Shown: positions 33,652 to 43,293 of the stretch, one piece after another | Position numbering within the stretch: position 1 is the stretch's first letter | Layout of the letters: every line of letters starts with the position of its first letter | From: Klebsiella pneumoniae | GTDB lineage: Bacteria; Verrucomicrobiota; Verrucomicrobiia; Limisphaerales; SXTU01 | NCBI GenBank assembly: GCA_943330855.2 | Contig: CALQJI020000022.1 | Span: 1-64,000, forward strand | Length of the DNA: 64,000 nucleotides | Direction: 5' to 3' | Program-made: the position numbers and the translations under genes | The notes under the pieces: generated by a model | Told to the model about the DNA's origin: nothing | What the model saw: the letters and a program-made list of their open reading frames with translations, nothing else | Databases searched by the model: none

Positions 33652-35286
33652 CTCGCGCTCCTCGCCGCTCTGACGTTCTCACCGGCCTGCGCGTTGCACG
33701 CCGCCGAGTCGGCGAAGCCGGTCAAAGTCTTTCTCCTCGCGGGCCAGTCGAACATGGTGGGCGCGGATGCGCGGCCGGACCGGATTGATGAGTATCCGAT
33801 GTTCAAGGGAGCCGGCGCGCCTCAGCCCGAAGTGCTCTACACCTATCTGGGAGGCAAGGCGGAGAACGAGTTCAAGGGCTGGGAACCGTTGCGTCCGCTC
33901 CAGTCGTTTGGCGTGGAACTGGCCTTTGCCCGTCGCCTGCGGGCACAGGACGACGCACCAGTGGCGATCATCAAGTCTGCGATCGGCGGCACGACGGTCG
34001 CCTACGACTGGAATCCCGACGCTCCCGAGAAGGGGCAGAAGCTTTATCCGCGAACCCTCCAGCTCGTTCGCGGAGCGTTGCAGGAGTTGGAGCAACGGGG
34101 AGTTCGTTATCAACTGGAGGCGGTCCTCTGGCATCAGGGCGAGAACGATATGCTCAACCGCAATCTCAACACCAATTACGCGGCCGGGTTGACCAAGCTG
34201 ATCGCGCGGCTGAGAACAGACCTCAAAGCTCCGGAGCTAAAATGGTTCATCGGCGAGGTCAGTGAGAAGGGCATCTGGGGCATGGACAACCGGCGCAACC
34301 TCGCGATTCTCCGCGAGCAGCAGGAGCTGGTGATGCGGGCGGACCCGCGCCTGCGCTGGGTGCCGACGTCGCACCTGGCCTTCGAGGTCATGGGCAGCGG
34401 CCAGCCGCATTATCACTTTGGCACGCAGGGACAGCTCCAGATGGGCGAAGCGTTTGCGGCCGCTTATCTCAAGGACATCGGCAAGTCGCCCGGCGCTCCG
34501 GACCGCGCCATCAAGGACCGGCTGCCCGTCGCGAAGGGGGCGCGCGTCCGCCTGTTCGTGCTCGCGGGGCAACGCAACATGGAGGGCGAAGATTCGTTTG
34601 CGTCGCAGCTTCCGCAGGCCGCCGAGTTCGCCCCGCTCGCTCAATCGCAGAACGAAATTCTCTTCCGCTACTCGCTCGGGGGCGGGGTCAAAGCGTCCGC
34701 AGGTTGGGAACCGCTTGGCCCGGTGGACTACCTCGGCAACTTCGGCCCGGAACTCAGCCTCGGGGCGCGCTTGAGGAAATCGCTGGCGGCCAGGGACGGG
34801 ATTGCCATCGTGAAGTTCACCCACAGCGGCGCGCAGTCGCCTGACTGGGCGCCGCGAGGATCGCCGGAAACCCGGCGCAATCTCTATCCCAAGTTCATCG
34901 CCTTCATCCGCGAAGCGAAGGCCGACCTGACCCGGCAGGGCTACGACTGCACCGTGGAAGGTGTCTTCTGGCACACGGGCGAGAACGACACTTACTTCGG
35001 CCCCTACCAACGCAACTACGCCGCCGGGATGAAGGAGCTGATCACCCAGACCCGCCTCGATCTCCAGCAGTCCGCGCTGCCGTGGTTCATCTCCGAGCAG
35101 CACCCGAAAGCGATCTGGCGCAACATGGACGGGGTCAACACGGCCTTGCAGATGATGGCTCAAGCCGAGCCGAAGGTCTTCGTCATCCCGACGGCGCAAC
35201 TGCCCCACGAGCGCCTGCACTTCGGCACGCGCGGAACCTTGCTGCTGGGCGAGGCACTTGCGCAGGCCTATTTGAAATCGCGTTAG
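33613..35286 (+). CDS. Double sialate O-acetylesterase-like (SASA) protein
   Basis: Exported SGNH-type esterase with two SASA domains, 557 residues from ATG 33613. The first (residues about 37-295) has the nucleophile motif FLLAGQSNMVGAD and the block LWHQGENDMLN. The second (about 305-555) repeats the layout but reads FVLAGQRNMEGED, so its nucleophile Ser is replaced by Arg (codon 34573), while VFWHTGENDTYFG and the His region HERLHFGTRGT remain. The family removes acetyl groups from sialic acid or plant polysaccharides. The start codon and first 13 residues of the signal peptide derive from the ComM fragment; an open frame continues upstream to 33472. First gene of the exported-protein run. 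Confidence 0.8.
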   Translation: MTNFAFTFTLGRTLALLAALTFSPACALHAAESAKPVKVFLLAGQSNMVGADARPDRIDEYPMFKGAGAPQPEVLYTYLGGKAENEFKGWEPLRPLQSFGVELAFARRLRAQDDAPVAIIKSAIGGTTVAYDWNPDAPEKGQKLYPRTLQLVRGALQELEQRGVRYQLEAVLWHQGENDMLNRNLNTNYAAGLTKLIARLRTDLKAPELKWFIGEVSEKGIWGMDNRRNLAILREQQELVMRADPRLRWVPTSHLAFEVMGSGQPHYHFGTQGQLQMGEAFAAAYLKDIGKSPGAPDRAIKDRLPVAKGARVRLFVLAGQRNMEGEDSFASQLPQAAEFAPLAQSQNEILFRYSLGGGVKASAGWEPLGPVDYLGNFGPELSLGARLRKSLAARDGIAIVKFTHSGAQSPDWAPRGSPETRRNLYPKFIAFIREAKADLTRQGYDCTVEGVFWHTGENDTYFGPYQRNYAAGMKELITQTRLDLQQSALPWFISEQHPKAIWRNMDGVNTALQMMAQAEPKVFVIPTAQLPHERLHFGTRGTLLLGEALAQAYLKSR

Positions 35287-35373
35287 TGTGCTCAAGTGAG
35301 AGTCCAGTCCGGTCGGAGTGAAAACCTGTTGCGCCAAAGTTTGCGAAGTTGAGAATTGCCCCAGTTGAACCCG

Positions 35374-38139
35374 ATGCAAACCCAACCATCACCGACGCCC
35401 CTGAAGCCATGCAGCCGAGCATTGGTGGGCAGGCAACTGTTTCCCGGCGCGCGGACGCTCCGCTTGTGGTTTACCATCGGAGCCTTGGCGCTCCTCAGCA
35501 CAGGCCCGGCCGCATTCGCAGAGGTGAGCGCTCCGGGGCTGACCACCAGCAAACTAGACCCGGAGCTGAAGGGACTGGTGCTGATCGAGGAACTGAATTG
35601 CATCGCGTGCCACACGGGCGACGCGTCGCTGGCGGCTCGCTCGAAGAAAGCCCCTCGGCTCGCCGAAGTTGGTTCCCGGGTGAACCCGCGTTTCTTGGAG
35701 GCGTTCATCCGCGAGCCGCACGGGGCCAAACCCGGCACGACGATGCCGGATGTGCTGAAGCACTTGGGCGACGAGGACCGGAAGCAGGCCACCACGGCGC
35801 TCACCCATTTCTTGCTGTCGCTGAAGAAGAATGATTTCGCTCCGCAGTCGCCCGACGCAGTGGCGGCCCAGCACGGGCAACGGCTGTTCCACTCCCGTGG
35901 CTGCGCGCAGTGTCACTCGCCGCGCGATGACAAGGGCGCGGAGTTGCTCGCCAAGCAGTCCGTTCCACTGGGGGCGTTGGAGAAGAAATACAGCTTCAAG
36001 AGCTTGGTCAATTTCCTGCGCCAGCCGCACGCCAGCAGGCCTTCCGGGCGCATGCCGGACCTGCGCCTGTCGGGTCAGGACATGGACCGCATCGCTCATT
36101 ACCTCCTCCAGGACACGCGCGTGCCCGGCTCCCTAGCTTACACGCTGTATCGTGGCGACGTGTGGGAAGGTCTCGACAGCGACAAGGTAAAGGCGGAGCG
36201 CGCCGGGCACGTGAAGGATTTTGACTTGGAGAGCCTGGGCAAGCCGCAGCAGCACTCGGCAATCAAATACGACGGCTGGATCAACCTCACGAACCAGGGG
36301 CGCTACACATTTTTCCTGAAGCTGAACGGCGGTTCGCTGACGCTCGATGGAAAGCAGCTCATCCTGCAGGAGCCCAGTGACCGGCGAGGCGTAAAGCAAC
36401 TCGAAGGCTCGGCGGAACTGGCGGCGGGTTGGCACAAGCTTCGGCTCATCTATTTTCACACCGGGCGTGAGGCGAAATTCTCATGCGAAATGGAGGGGCC
36501 GCAGTTCAAGCGGCAGGCGATTCCATCGTCGCTACTGTCTATTTCAAACGAACCCATTCCCGCCTTCGAGCCGCTCAAGGTGGACGCTGAACTCGCGGCT
36601 CGCGGACGGGAACACTTCAGCAAATTCGGCTGCGCGAATTGCCACGACGATCTCCGGCTGCCGACCCAATCCAGCCCCGCTTTCGCCAAGCTCAACCCGA
36701 GTCGCGGATGCTTGAGCGAGGCCGCTGGTCCTTGGCCGCGCTTCGACCTGACTGCCGAGCAGCGCGCGTGGATCACCAAGGCGTTGCCCCGCGCGGAACA
36801 GCCCCAACTCAATGACCAGCAGCAGATCAACAAGACCCTCGCCACGTTCAATTGCATCGCCTGTCACGAGCGCACCGGCCTCGGAGGCATTGCGCCGGAG
36901 CGCAACGCGCTCTTCACCGGAGCGCAGCCCGGCTTGGGCGATCAGGGCCGCCTGCCTCCCCCGCTGACGCACGTCGGCGCGAAGCTGCAACCCGATTGGA
37001 TCGCCGAAGTCCTGTTGCGCGGGAAGCGCCAGCGCGGCTACGTGGATGCCGCGATGCCGCAGTTTGGCGACGCGCAAGTCGGGCATCTCGTGGAGTTGTT
37101 CGGCAAGGTGGATGCGCTGGAGACGACGCCCATCCCCAAAGTGGCGAACCTTCAGGAGTTCAAGGCCGCTGGTCATGAGCTGATTGGCCTCACCGGACTC
37201 AGTTGCATCGTCTGTCATGAATTCAACGATCAGAAGTCGGGCGAGATGAGCGCGCTGGACCTCGTCCATGTGACCGAGCGGCTCAAGAAGAACTGGTTCC
37301 ACCTCTACTTGCGGCAGCCGGCTCGTTTTCACCCTTCGGTGATCATGCCAAGCTACTGGGCGGACGGTCAGTCGCTCCGACCGAACCTGCTCGGTGGCGA
37401 CGCCGCGAAGCAGATCGAATCCCTGTGGGCCTATCTGGAGGACGGCGCTCGGGTGAAGAAGCCGGCGGGATTGTCCCGCGAATCGAACGAGCTGCGCGTG
37501 GGCGATGTGACGGAGGTCTGCCGCGGACGCAGTTCCATTGGCTATCGCGGCATCGGCGTGGGCTATCCCGAGCGCATCAGCCTCGCATTCGATTCGGAAG
37601 AAATGGCGTTGCGCCAGCTCTGGAAAGGCGAGTTCGCCAACGTTGACCTCGGCTCCTTCCGCCCCCGTGGCACCGACCAAATCGCGTTCCCACCGGGCAT
37701 CCCTTTCCATCGCCTGAAATCCCTAGAGGAGAACTGGCCTTACAAGGGCAAGACCAGCTACGCGTTCCCGCACGATCATGGCTACCAGTTCCGCGGCTAC
37801 CAACTGGATGCCGCGCGCAGGCCGACGTTCCTCTACCACTACGGTGACATCGCCGTGCAGGACTACTTCGAGGACGCGCGCGACAAGCAGGGCAAAGCTT
37901 ACTTCAAGCGGACGCTTCGTTTCGAAACGCCCACGGAGCAGACGCCCTTCTACTTTCGCGCCGCTGCTGGCAAAGGCGTCACCGCGCAATCCGACCGCAG
38001 TTTCAGCATCGCTCAACTGCAATTGCGCATCACCAGCGAGCACAAGGGAATCGTCCGCGAAGGCGATGCTGGCGAGGCCTTGATTCCCCTGGCCCTGCCT
38101 GCGGGCCGCTCCACTCTCACCCTCGAATATCAATGGTAA
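35374..38139 (+). CDS. Five-haem cytochrome c with PA14-like domain
   Basis: Exported protein of 921 residues from ATG 35374, with a hydrophobic signal segment (LWFTIGALALLSTG, cleavage near AAFAEV). Five C-x-x-C-H haem sites are visible: CIACH, CAQCH, CANCH, CIACH and CIVCH. Between the second and third lies a PA14/GLEYA-like beta region (IKYDGWINLTNQGRYTFFLKL to WHKLRLIYFHTG), a carbohydrate- or surface-binding fold. The end resembles the beta-sandwich of Planctomycete-type cytochromes. It probably links a periplasmic oxidation to the respiratory chain. An upstream TTG at 35356 is a less likely start. Confidence 0.8.
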   Translation: MQTQPSPTPLKPCSRALVGRQLFPGARTLRLWFTIGALALLSTGPAAFAEVSAPGLTTSKLDPELKGLVLIEELNCIACHTGDASLAARSKKAPRLAEVGSRVNPRFLEAFIREPHGAKPGTTMPDVLKHLGDEDRKQATTALTHFLLSLKKNDFAPQSPDAVAAQHGQRLFHSRGCAQCHSPRDDKGAELLAKQSVPLGALEKKYSFKSLVNFLRQPHASRPSGRMPDLRLSGQDMDRIAHYLLQDTRVPGSLAYTLYRGDVWEGLDSDKVKAERAGHVKDFDLESLGKPQQHSAIKYDGWINLTNQGRYTFFLKLNGGSLTLDGKQLILQEPSDRRGVKQLEGSAELAAGWHKLRLIYFHTGREAKFSCEMEGPQFKRQAIPSSLLSISNEPIPAFEPLKVDAELAARGREHFSKFGCANCHDDLRLPTQSSPAFAKLNPSRGCLSEAAGPWPRFDLTAEQRAWITKALPRAEQPQLNDQQQINKTLATFNCIACHERTGLGGIAPERNALFTGAQPGLGDQGRLPPPLTHVGAKLQPDWIAEVLLRGKRQRGYVDAAMPQFGDAQVGHLVELFGKVDALETTPIPKVANLQEFKAAGHELIGLTGLSCIVCHEFNDQKSGEMSALDLVHVTERLKKNWFHLYLRQPARFHPSVIMPSYWADGQSLRPNLLGGDAAKQIESLWAYLEDGARVKKPAGLSRESNELRVGDVTEVCRGRSSIGYRGIGVGYPERISLAFDSEEMALRQLWKGEFANVDLGSFRPRGTDQIAFPPGIPFHRLKSLEENWPYKGKTSYAFPHDHGYQFRGYQLDAARRPTFLYHYGDIAVQDYFEDARDKQGKAYFKRTLRFETPTEQTPFYFRAAAGKGVTAQSDRSFSIAQLQLRITSEHKGIVREGDAGEALIPLALPAGRSTLTLEYQW

Positions 38140-38180
38140 GCTGTCGGACTTTTCCGCCTCCACTGCGCGAAGCATCTCGG

Positions 38181-40337
38181 ATGTCGAGCGGCTTGCTCGC
38201 CAACGTCCGTTGCCGCCTTGCCTTGAAGTTGCTTCTTTTCACTTCGCTCACTGTCACCATGACCATCGCCGCCGCCGCTCCGCCAACCGATAAAAAGCCC
38301 GTCACCGATGAGTATCACGGTGTGAAAGTAGTGGACGACTACCGCTGGCTGGAAGAAACCGGTTCGCCGGCGGTGAAGGAATGGACTGCGGCGCAGAACA
38401 AGCACTCGCGCGCTTGGCTGGATGCGCGGCGCGCCCGCGTTGGCATTGAGGCGAAGCTCACGGCCCTCTACGCGAAAGATACGCCGTCTCACAGCGGGAT
38501 CGTGTCGCGTCCGGGGCGGCTGTTCGCGCTGAAGTTCCAGCCACCGAAGCAACAGCGACTGCTCGTCACCCTCGCTTCGGCAAATGATCTAGCGTCGGAG
38601 AAAGTCGTGCTCGATCCCAACGAGATCAAACCGAAGGGTCAGGTCGCGATGGATTGGTTCGTTCCGTCACCCGATGGAAAACTGATCGCCGTCTGTCTTT
38701 CCGAACACGGCAGTGAGGAAGGCACACTCCATTTCTACCGCACCGAAAGCGGCGAGCGTTTGCCCGACCGCATCGCCCGCGTGCAATACCCCACCGGCGG
38801 CGGCAGCGCAGCGTGGACGCCCGACAGCACAACGGTTTTCTACACCCGCTATCCACACAAAGGTGAGCGACCCGAGGCCGACTTGAACTTCTTCCAGCAG
38901 ATTTATTTCCACCAACTCGGCACACCGGAGAGCAAAGATACCTACTCCGCCGGCCGCGATTTTCCGCGCATCGCGGAGATTCATCTGGCCACTTCGCATG
39001 ATGGCAGGTGGCTGCTGGCGACGGTGGCGAATGGCGATGGCGGCGAGTTCGCCCACCACGTCCGCGAGACGAAGGCCGGAGCGGCGTGGCGGCAAATCAC
39101 GCGGCACGAAGACGGCATCAAGGAAGTGGAGTTCAGTCACGATGGCGCTGCGCTCTTTCTCCGCTCGGTGAAGAACGCCCCGCGCGGCAAAGTCCTGCGC
39201 CTCCCCATCGCCGGTCACTTGCGCGACGCCGAAGTGCTCGTGCCCGAGAGCGACGCGGTCATCGAGGGACTCACGCTCACCGCGAAGTTCCTTTTCGTTT
39301 CCGACCTCCTCGGTGGGCCGTCGCGCATCCGGCAGTTCACGCTGGATGGAAAGGACGCGCGAATCCTTCCGCTGCCCGAAGCATCCGGCGTGGGCGGGCT
39401 TATCGCTGTGGATGGTCGGGTCCTGTTTCGCCAAACCAGCTACGTCGCGCCCGCCGCTTGGATGCTCTACGACCCTTCCGTCGGGACCACGAAGAAGACC
39501 GCGCTCTTCAACACCTCGCCCGTGGACTTGAGCGACATTGAGGCGGTGCGCGAGTTCGCCGTCAGCAAGGACGGCACGAAAGTTCCCGTCAACATCCTGC
39601 GCCGCAAAGGCACCCAGCTCGATGGCAACAACCCCGCGCTCCTCTACGCCTACGGTGGCTACGGCCACAGCATGAGGCCGGGGTTCAATTTCGAGCAGCG
39701 CCTGTGGTTCGACCGGGGCGGCATCTACGTCATCGCCAACATTCGCGGCGGCGGCGAATACGGCGAGGATTGGCACCTCGCGGGCAACCTCACCAAGAAG
39801 CAAAACGTGTTCGATGACTTCGCCGCCTGCGCGCAACACCTCGTCACGCGCGGCTACACGCGCCCTGACAAACTCGCCGTCGAAGGCGGCAGCAACGGCG
39901 GCCTGCTCGTGGGCGCGTTCCTCACCCAGAATCCCGGACTCGCCCGCGCCGTCGTCGCGCACGTCGGCATCTACGATATGCTCCGCGTGGAACTCGACCC
40001 GAACGGTGCCTTCAACGTCACGGAATTCGGCACGGTGAAAGACCCCGCGCAATTCCGCGCGCTCCACGCCTACTCGCCGTTTCACAACGTCACTGACGGC
40101 ACGAAATACCCCGCTGTCTTCTTCCTCGCTGGCGAAACCGATGGCCGCGTGAACCCCGCGAACTCCCGCAAGATGACCGCACGTCTGCAAGCCGCCACTG
40201 CCTCCGGGCACCCGATTCTCGTCCGGCTCAGTTCCGCCTCCGGCCATGGAATGGGCACCGCGCTCACGGAGAGAATCGCGCAGAAGGCCGACGTGTTCGC
40301 GTTCCTCTTCGACCAACTCGGCATGGCGGGGAAGTAA
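38181..40337 (+). CDS. Prolyl oligopeptidase family serine peptidase (S9A)
   Basis: Exported peptidase of 718 residues. The chosen ATG at 38181 gives MSSGLLANVRCRLALKLLLF, a signal peptide ending near AAAAPP. A seven-bladed beta-propeller (start YHGVKVVDDYRWLEETGSP) precedes the alpha/beta hydrolase domain. The catalytic triad is clear: Ser in EGGSNGGLLVGAF, Asp in GETDGRVNP and His in SASGHGMG. IRGGGEYGEDWHLAG is the family signature. It probably cleaves short proline-containing peptides in the periplasm. A longer in-frame start at 38133 would overlap the cytochrome gene. Confidence 0.9.
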   Translation: MSSGLLANVRCRLALKLLLFTSLTVTMTIAAAAPPTDKKPVTDEYHGVKVVDDYRWLEETGSPAVKEWTAAQNKHSRAWLDARRARVGIEAKLTALYAKDTPSHSGIVSRPGRLFALKFQPPKQQRLLVTLASANDLASEKVVLDPNEIKPKGQVAMDWFVPSPDGKLIAVCLSEHGSEEGTLHFYRTESGERLPDRIARVQYPTGGGSAAWTPDSTTVFYTRYPHKGERPEADLNFFQQIYFHQLGTPESKDTYSAGRDFPRIAEIHLATSHDGRWLLATVANGDGGEFAHHVRETKAGAAWRQITRHEDGIKEVEFSHDGAALFLRSVKNAPRGKVLRLPIAGHLRDAEVLVPESDAVIEGLTLTAKFLFVSDLLGGPSRIRQFTLDGKDARILPLPEASGVGGLIAVDGRVLFRQTSYVAPAAWMLYDPSVGTTKKTALFNTSPVDLSDIEAVREFAVSKDGTKVPVNILRRKGTQLDGNNPALLYAYGGYGHSMRPGFNFEQRLWFDRGGIYVIANIRGGGEYGEDWHLAGNLTKKQNVFDDFAACAQHLVTRGYTRPDKLAVEGGSNGGLLVGAFLTQNPGLARAVVAHVGIYDMLRVELDPNGAFNVTEFGTVKDPAQFRALHAYSPFHNVTDGTKYPAVFFLAGETDGRVNPANSRKMTARLQAATASGHPILVRLSSASGHGMGTALTERIAQKADVFAFLFDQLGMAGK

Positions 40338-40365
40338 ATCGGGCTGAAGAGCAGCCGAACTGACC

Positions 40366-43293
40366 ATGAAGTTCATCCCGGAGAAAATCATCAGTCTGCT
40401 GCTCGCCACGACCTGCGTTCTTCACGCGAACGACGAAAACGCCGAACTGCTGTTCGTGCGCCGCATCGCGCCGCTGTTCCACGATAAGTGCCTCGCGTGT
40501 CACGGCAACGATCAGAAGAAGATCAAAGGCGGCTTCGACATGCGCACGCCCGGCGGCTTGCTCAAAGGTGGCGAAAGCGAGAAGCCTTCGGTCGTCGCCG
40601 GCAAGCCCGATGCGAGCCCGCTCTATCTGGCCGTCACGCGCCTGCACGAGGACGACAATTGGACTCCAATGCCGCCGAAGGAGGCGGACAAACTCACTGT
40701 GGAACAGATCGGCTGGATCAAACAGTGGATCGCCGGAGGTGCGCCGTGGCCCGACGAATCGCGCGTGAAGGAGCTCACCAAGTCCAACACCGAAAAATGG
40801 TCCGCCGAAGATGGCATCGTGGTGAAGACGAGCGGCGGTCTCGGCGCTGAGTGGACGAATCGCAAATACAAGCCGGAGGGTTTGTGGGCGTATCAACCGT
40901 TGAAGAAGCCGGCGGTGCCGTCCGATCGCGGGCACCCTGCCCGCGCGAACAGCGACCCGTGGGCTGGCAGCCCGCGCTCCAATCCCATTGACGGCTTCCT
41001 CGATGCGAAGCTGCCCGCCGGTCTCCAACCCGCGCCGCTCGCTGACCGCGTCACGCTCATTCGCCGCGCGACATTCGATCTCACCGGACTGCCGCCGAAG
41101 CCGGAGGAAATCGCGGCCTTCGTGGCGGACAAGGATCCGGACGCGAAGGCGTTCGCCAAAGTTGTCGAGCGCCTGCTCGCGTCGCCGCACTACGGCGAGC
41201 GCATGGCGCAGCATTGGCTCGACGTCGTGCGTTACGCCGATTCAAGCGGTTTCGCGAACGACTACGAGCGCGGCAACGCCTGGCGCTACCGCGACTACGT
41301 GGTGCGGGCGTTCAACGCCGACAAACCCTACGACCAGTTCATCCGCGAGCAGATTGCTGGGGATGAAATCGACCCCATGAATTCCGAACTACTCGTCGCC
41401 ACCGGCTTCCTCCGCATGGGCCCGTGGGAACTCACGGGCATGGAGGTCGCCAAGGTCGCGCGCCAGCGTTTCCTCGACGACGTGGCGAACAGCGTGGGCG
41501 AAACTTTTCTCGCGCATTCGCTCCAATGCGCGCGTTGTCACGACCACAAGTTCGATCCGGTGCCGACGCGTGATTACTATTCGTTGCAGGCCGTGTTCGC
41601 CACGGCGCAATTGAGCGAACGGCCCGCGCCGTTTCTGCCGAATGAAAACACCGCTGGCTTCGCGGAGAAACAATTTCTCGAAGCGCGTCGCGGCGAATAT
41701 CTGGCGATGTTGAAGCTGCTCGATGAGAAGCTCGTGAAGAACGCAGAGGCCTGGTTCAAGGAGAAGGGTCTCGACGCGACGAAATGGAACGCGGCCATCG
41801 AGCAGGCCCGCGGTCAGACGCCGGCAAATGGCAAGGGCAAGCGGCGCGAGTATAGCAGCCTCTTCGACGGCGCGCGGGCGGCCATGATGAAACTCGGCCT
41901 GCCGGAGGATCAGTATCCGCCCAAGCTCGTCGGCTTCGGGCCACAGGACTACGGCAACGAGCGCGTCGCGCGCAAAGGAATCGAGCGCCTCAAGTGGGAG
42001 CTGGACCGCTACGAACCATTCGCGCTGTCGGTTTACAGCGGCCGCACGCCCGACGTGAAAGGCGTGTTCGCGCCGGTGCGCATTCCGGCCAATCGTATGA
42101 CCGAGGGCGAACTCGAAGAGACATGCGTGCTCACCGGCGGCGATCCGTTCGGCACGGGGCAAAAGGTGAAGCCCGGCGTGCTCAGCGTGATTGGCTCCGT
42201 GCAGAAGACGCCAATTCCGGACGCCATCGAAGGCAGGCGCAAGGCGTTCGCCGATTGGGTCGCGAGCGCGGAGAATCCGCTGACCACGCGCGCCATCGTG
42301 AATCGCATCTGGCTCTGGCATTTCGACCAGCCCATCGCAGGCAACCCGAATAATTTTGGGAGCACGGGCAAGAAGCCCACGCATCCCGAACTGCTCGACT
42401 GGCTCGCGGCGACGTTCGTCGATGGGAGCGCGGGCAGCACGCCTGCGAGCCCGTGGTCCTTCAAGGCGATGCACCGGCTCATCATGAGTTCCGAGGCATA
42501 TCGGCGTTCCGCTAATTTTCCCGACCGGAAACTTCTCGCCGAGAAAGATCCGAGCGGCACGAGCTACGCCGTCTTCAAGCCGCGCCGCCTCTCGGCAGAA
42601 GAACTCCGCGACTCGATGCTCGCCGCGACCGGCGAACTCAACCCCACGCTCGGCGGCATTCCGAACCGGCCCGAGATCAATCTCGAAGCCGCGCTTCAGC
42701 CACGTCAGGTCATGGGCACCTTCGCCAACGCGTGGACGCCGAATCCGAAGCCGGAGCAGCGTCATCGCCGGTCACTTTACGCGCTCCGGATTCGCGGACT
42801 GCCCGATCCATTCCTCGAGGTGTTCAACAATCCCGCGCCAGACTTCTCGTGCGAGAACCGCTCTGCCTCGACCGTCACGCCCCAGGTCTTCAGCCTCTTC
42901 AACGGTCGCGCCAGCTACGACCGCGCCCTCGCCCTCGCCAATCGCGCCGTCAAGGAAGCGAAGTCCGACAACTCGGCGCTCACGCTGTGCTTCAAACTCG
43001 CCTGCGGTCGCGCGCCCAACACGGATGAACTGGCGACCACGCTCGCCCATTGGCGCGCAATGGAGGCGAAACAGAAAACGGTGAAGCTCGAATCGCCGAA
43101 GCCGCCGCTCGAAGTGAAGCGGGAAGCCGTCGAGGAAAACACCGGCGAAAAATTCACCTTCAACGAGAAGCTTGAAGCCTACGCCGAGTTTGTCCCTGAC
43201 CTCCAGCCGACCGCCGTCGATGCCCGCACTCGCGCGCTGGCCGATGTCTGCCTCGTGCTCTTCAACACAAACGAGTTTTCGTATGTTTACTAA
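40366..43293 (+). CDS. PSD1 cytochrome (PSCyt1-DUF1549-DUF1553)
   Basis: Exported 975-residue protein of the Planctomycete-Verrucomicrobial PSD1 type. The signal peptide is MKFIPEKIISLLLATTCVLH. PSCyt1 carries one haem site (CLACHGND). DUF1549 spans ADRVTLIRRATFDLTGLPP to YGERMAQHWLDVVRYADSSG, with LQCARCHDHKFDP as a second haem-like site. DUF1553 runs from GRRKAFADWVASAENPLTTR to the end. Two in-frame palindromic inserts interrupt conserved parts, at residues about 186-205 and 686-696. It is followed by a DUF1501 gene that overlaps its last codons by 11 bases, the usual pairing. Function unknown; thought to act in extracytoplasmic oxidation. Confidence 0.9.
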   Translation: MKFIPEKIISLLLATTCVLHANDENAELLFVRRIAPLFHDKCLACHGNDQKKIKGGFDMRTPGGLLKGGESEKPSVVAGKPDASPLYLAVTRLHEDDNWTPMPPKEADKLTVEQIGWIKQWIAGGAPWPDESRVKELTKSNTEKWSAEDGIVVKTSGGLGAEWTNRKYKPEGLWAYQPLKKPAVPSDRGHPARANSDPWAGSPRSNPIDGFLDAKLPAGLQPAPLADRVTLIRRATFDLTGLPPKPEEIAAFVADKDPDAKAFAKVVERLLASPHYGERMAQHWLDVVRYADSSGFANDYERGNAWRYRDYVVRAFNADKPYDQFIREQIAGDEIDPMNSELLVATGFLRMGPWELTGMEVAKVARQRFLDDVANSVGETFLAHSLQCARCHDHKFDPVPTRDYYSLQAVFATAQLSERPAPFLPNENTAGFAEKQFLEARRGEYLAMLKLLDEKLVKNAEAWFKEKGLDATKWNAAIEQARGQTPANGKGKRREYSSLFDGARAAMMKLGLPEDQYPPKLVGFGPQDYGNERVARKGIERLKWELDRYEPFALSVYSGRTPDVKGVFAPVRIPANRMTEGELEETCVLTGGDPFGTGQKVKPGVLSVIGSVQKTPIPDAIEGRRKAFADWVASAENPLTTRAIVNRIWLWHFDQPIAGNPNNFGSTGKKPTHPELLDWLAATFVDGSAGSTPASPWSFKAMHRLIMSSEAYRRSANFPDRKLLAEKDPSGTSYAVFKPRRLSAEELRDSMLAATGELNPTLGGIPNRPEINLEAALQPRQVMGTFANAWTPNPKPEQRHRRSLYALRIRGLPDPFLEVFNNPAPDFSCENRSASTVTPQVFSLFNGRASYDRALALANRAVKEAKSDNSALTLCFKLACGRAPNTDELATTLAHWRAMEAKQKTVKLESPKPPLEVKREAVEENTGEKFTFNEKLEAYAEFVPDLQPTAVDARTRALADVCLVLFNTNEFSYVY
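40927..40976. repeat. Tandem palindromes inside the PSD1 gene
   Basis: Two hairpins lie side by side: CGCGGGCA with TGCCCGCG (40927-40945) and CGTGGGCT with AGCCCGCG (40958-40976, one G-T pair). They encode residues around RGHPARANSDPWAGSPRSNP in frame, between PSCyt1 and DUF1549. A related sequence occurs at about 42428-42446. Confidence 0.75.
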
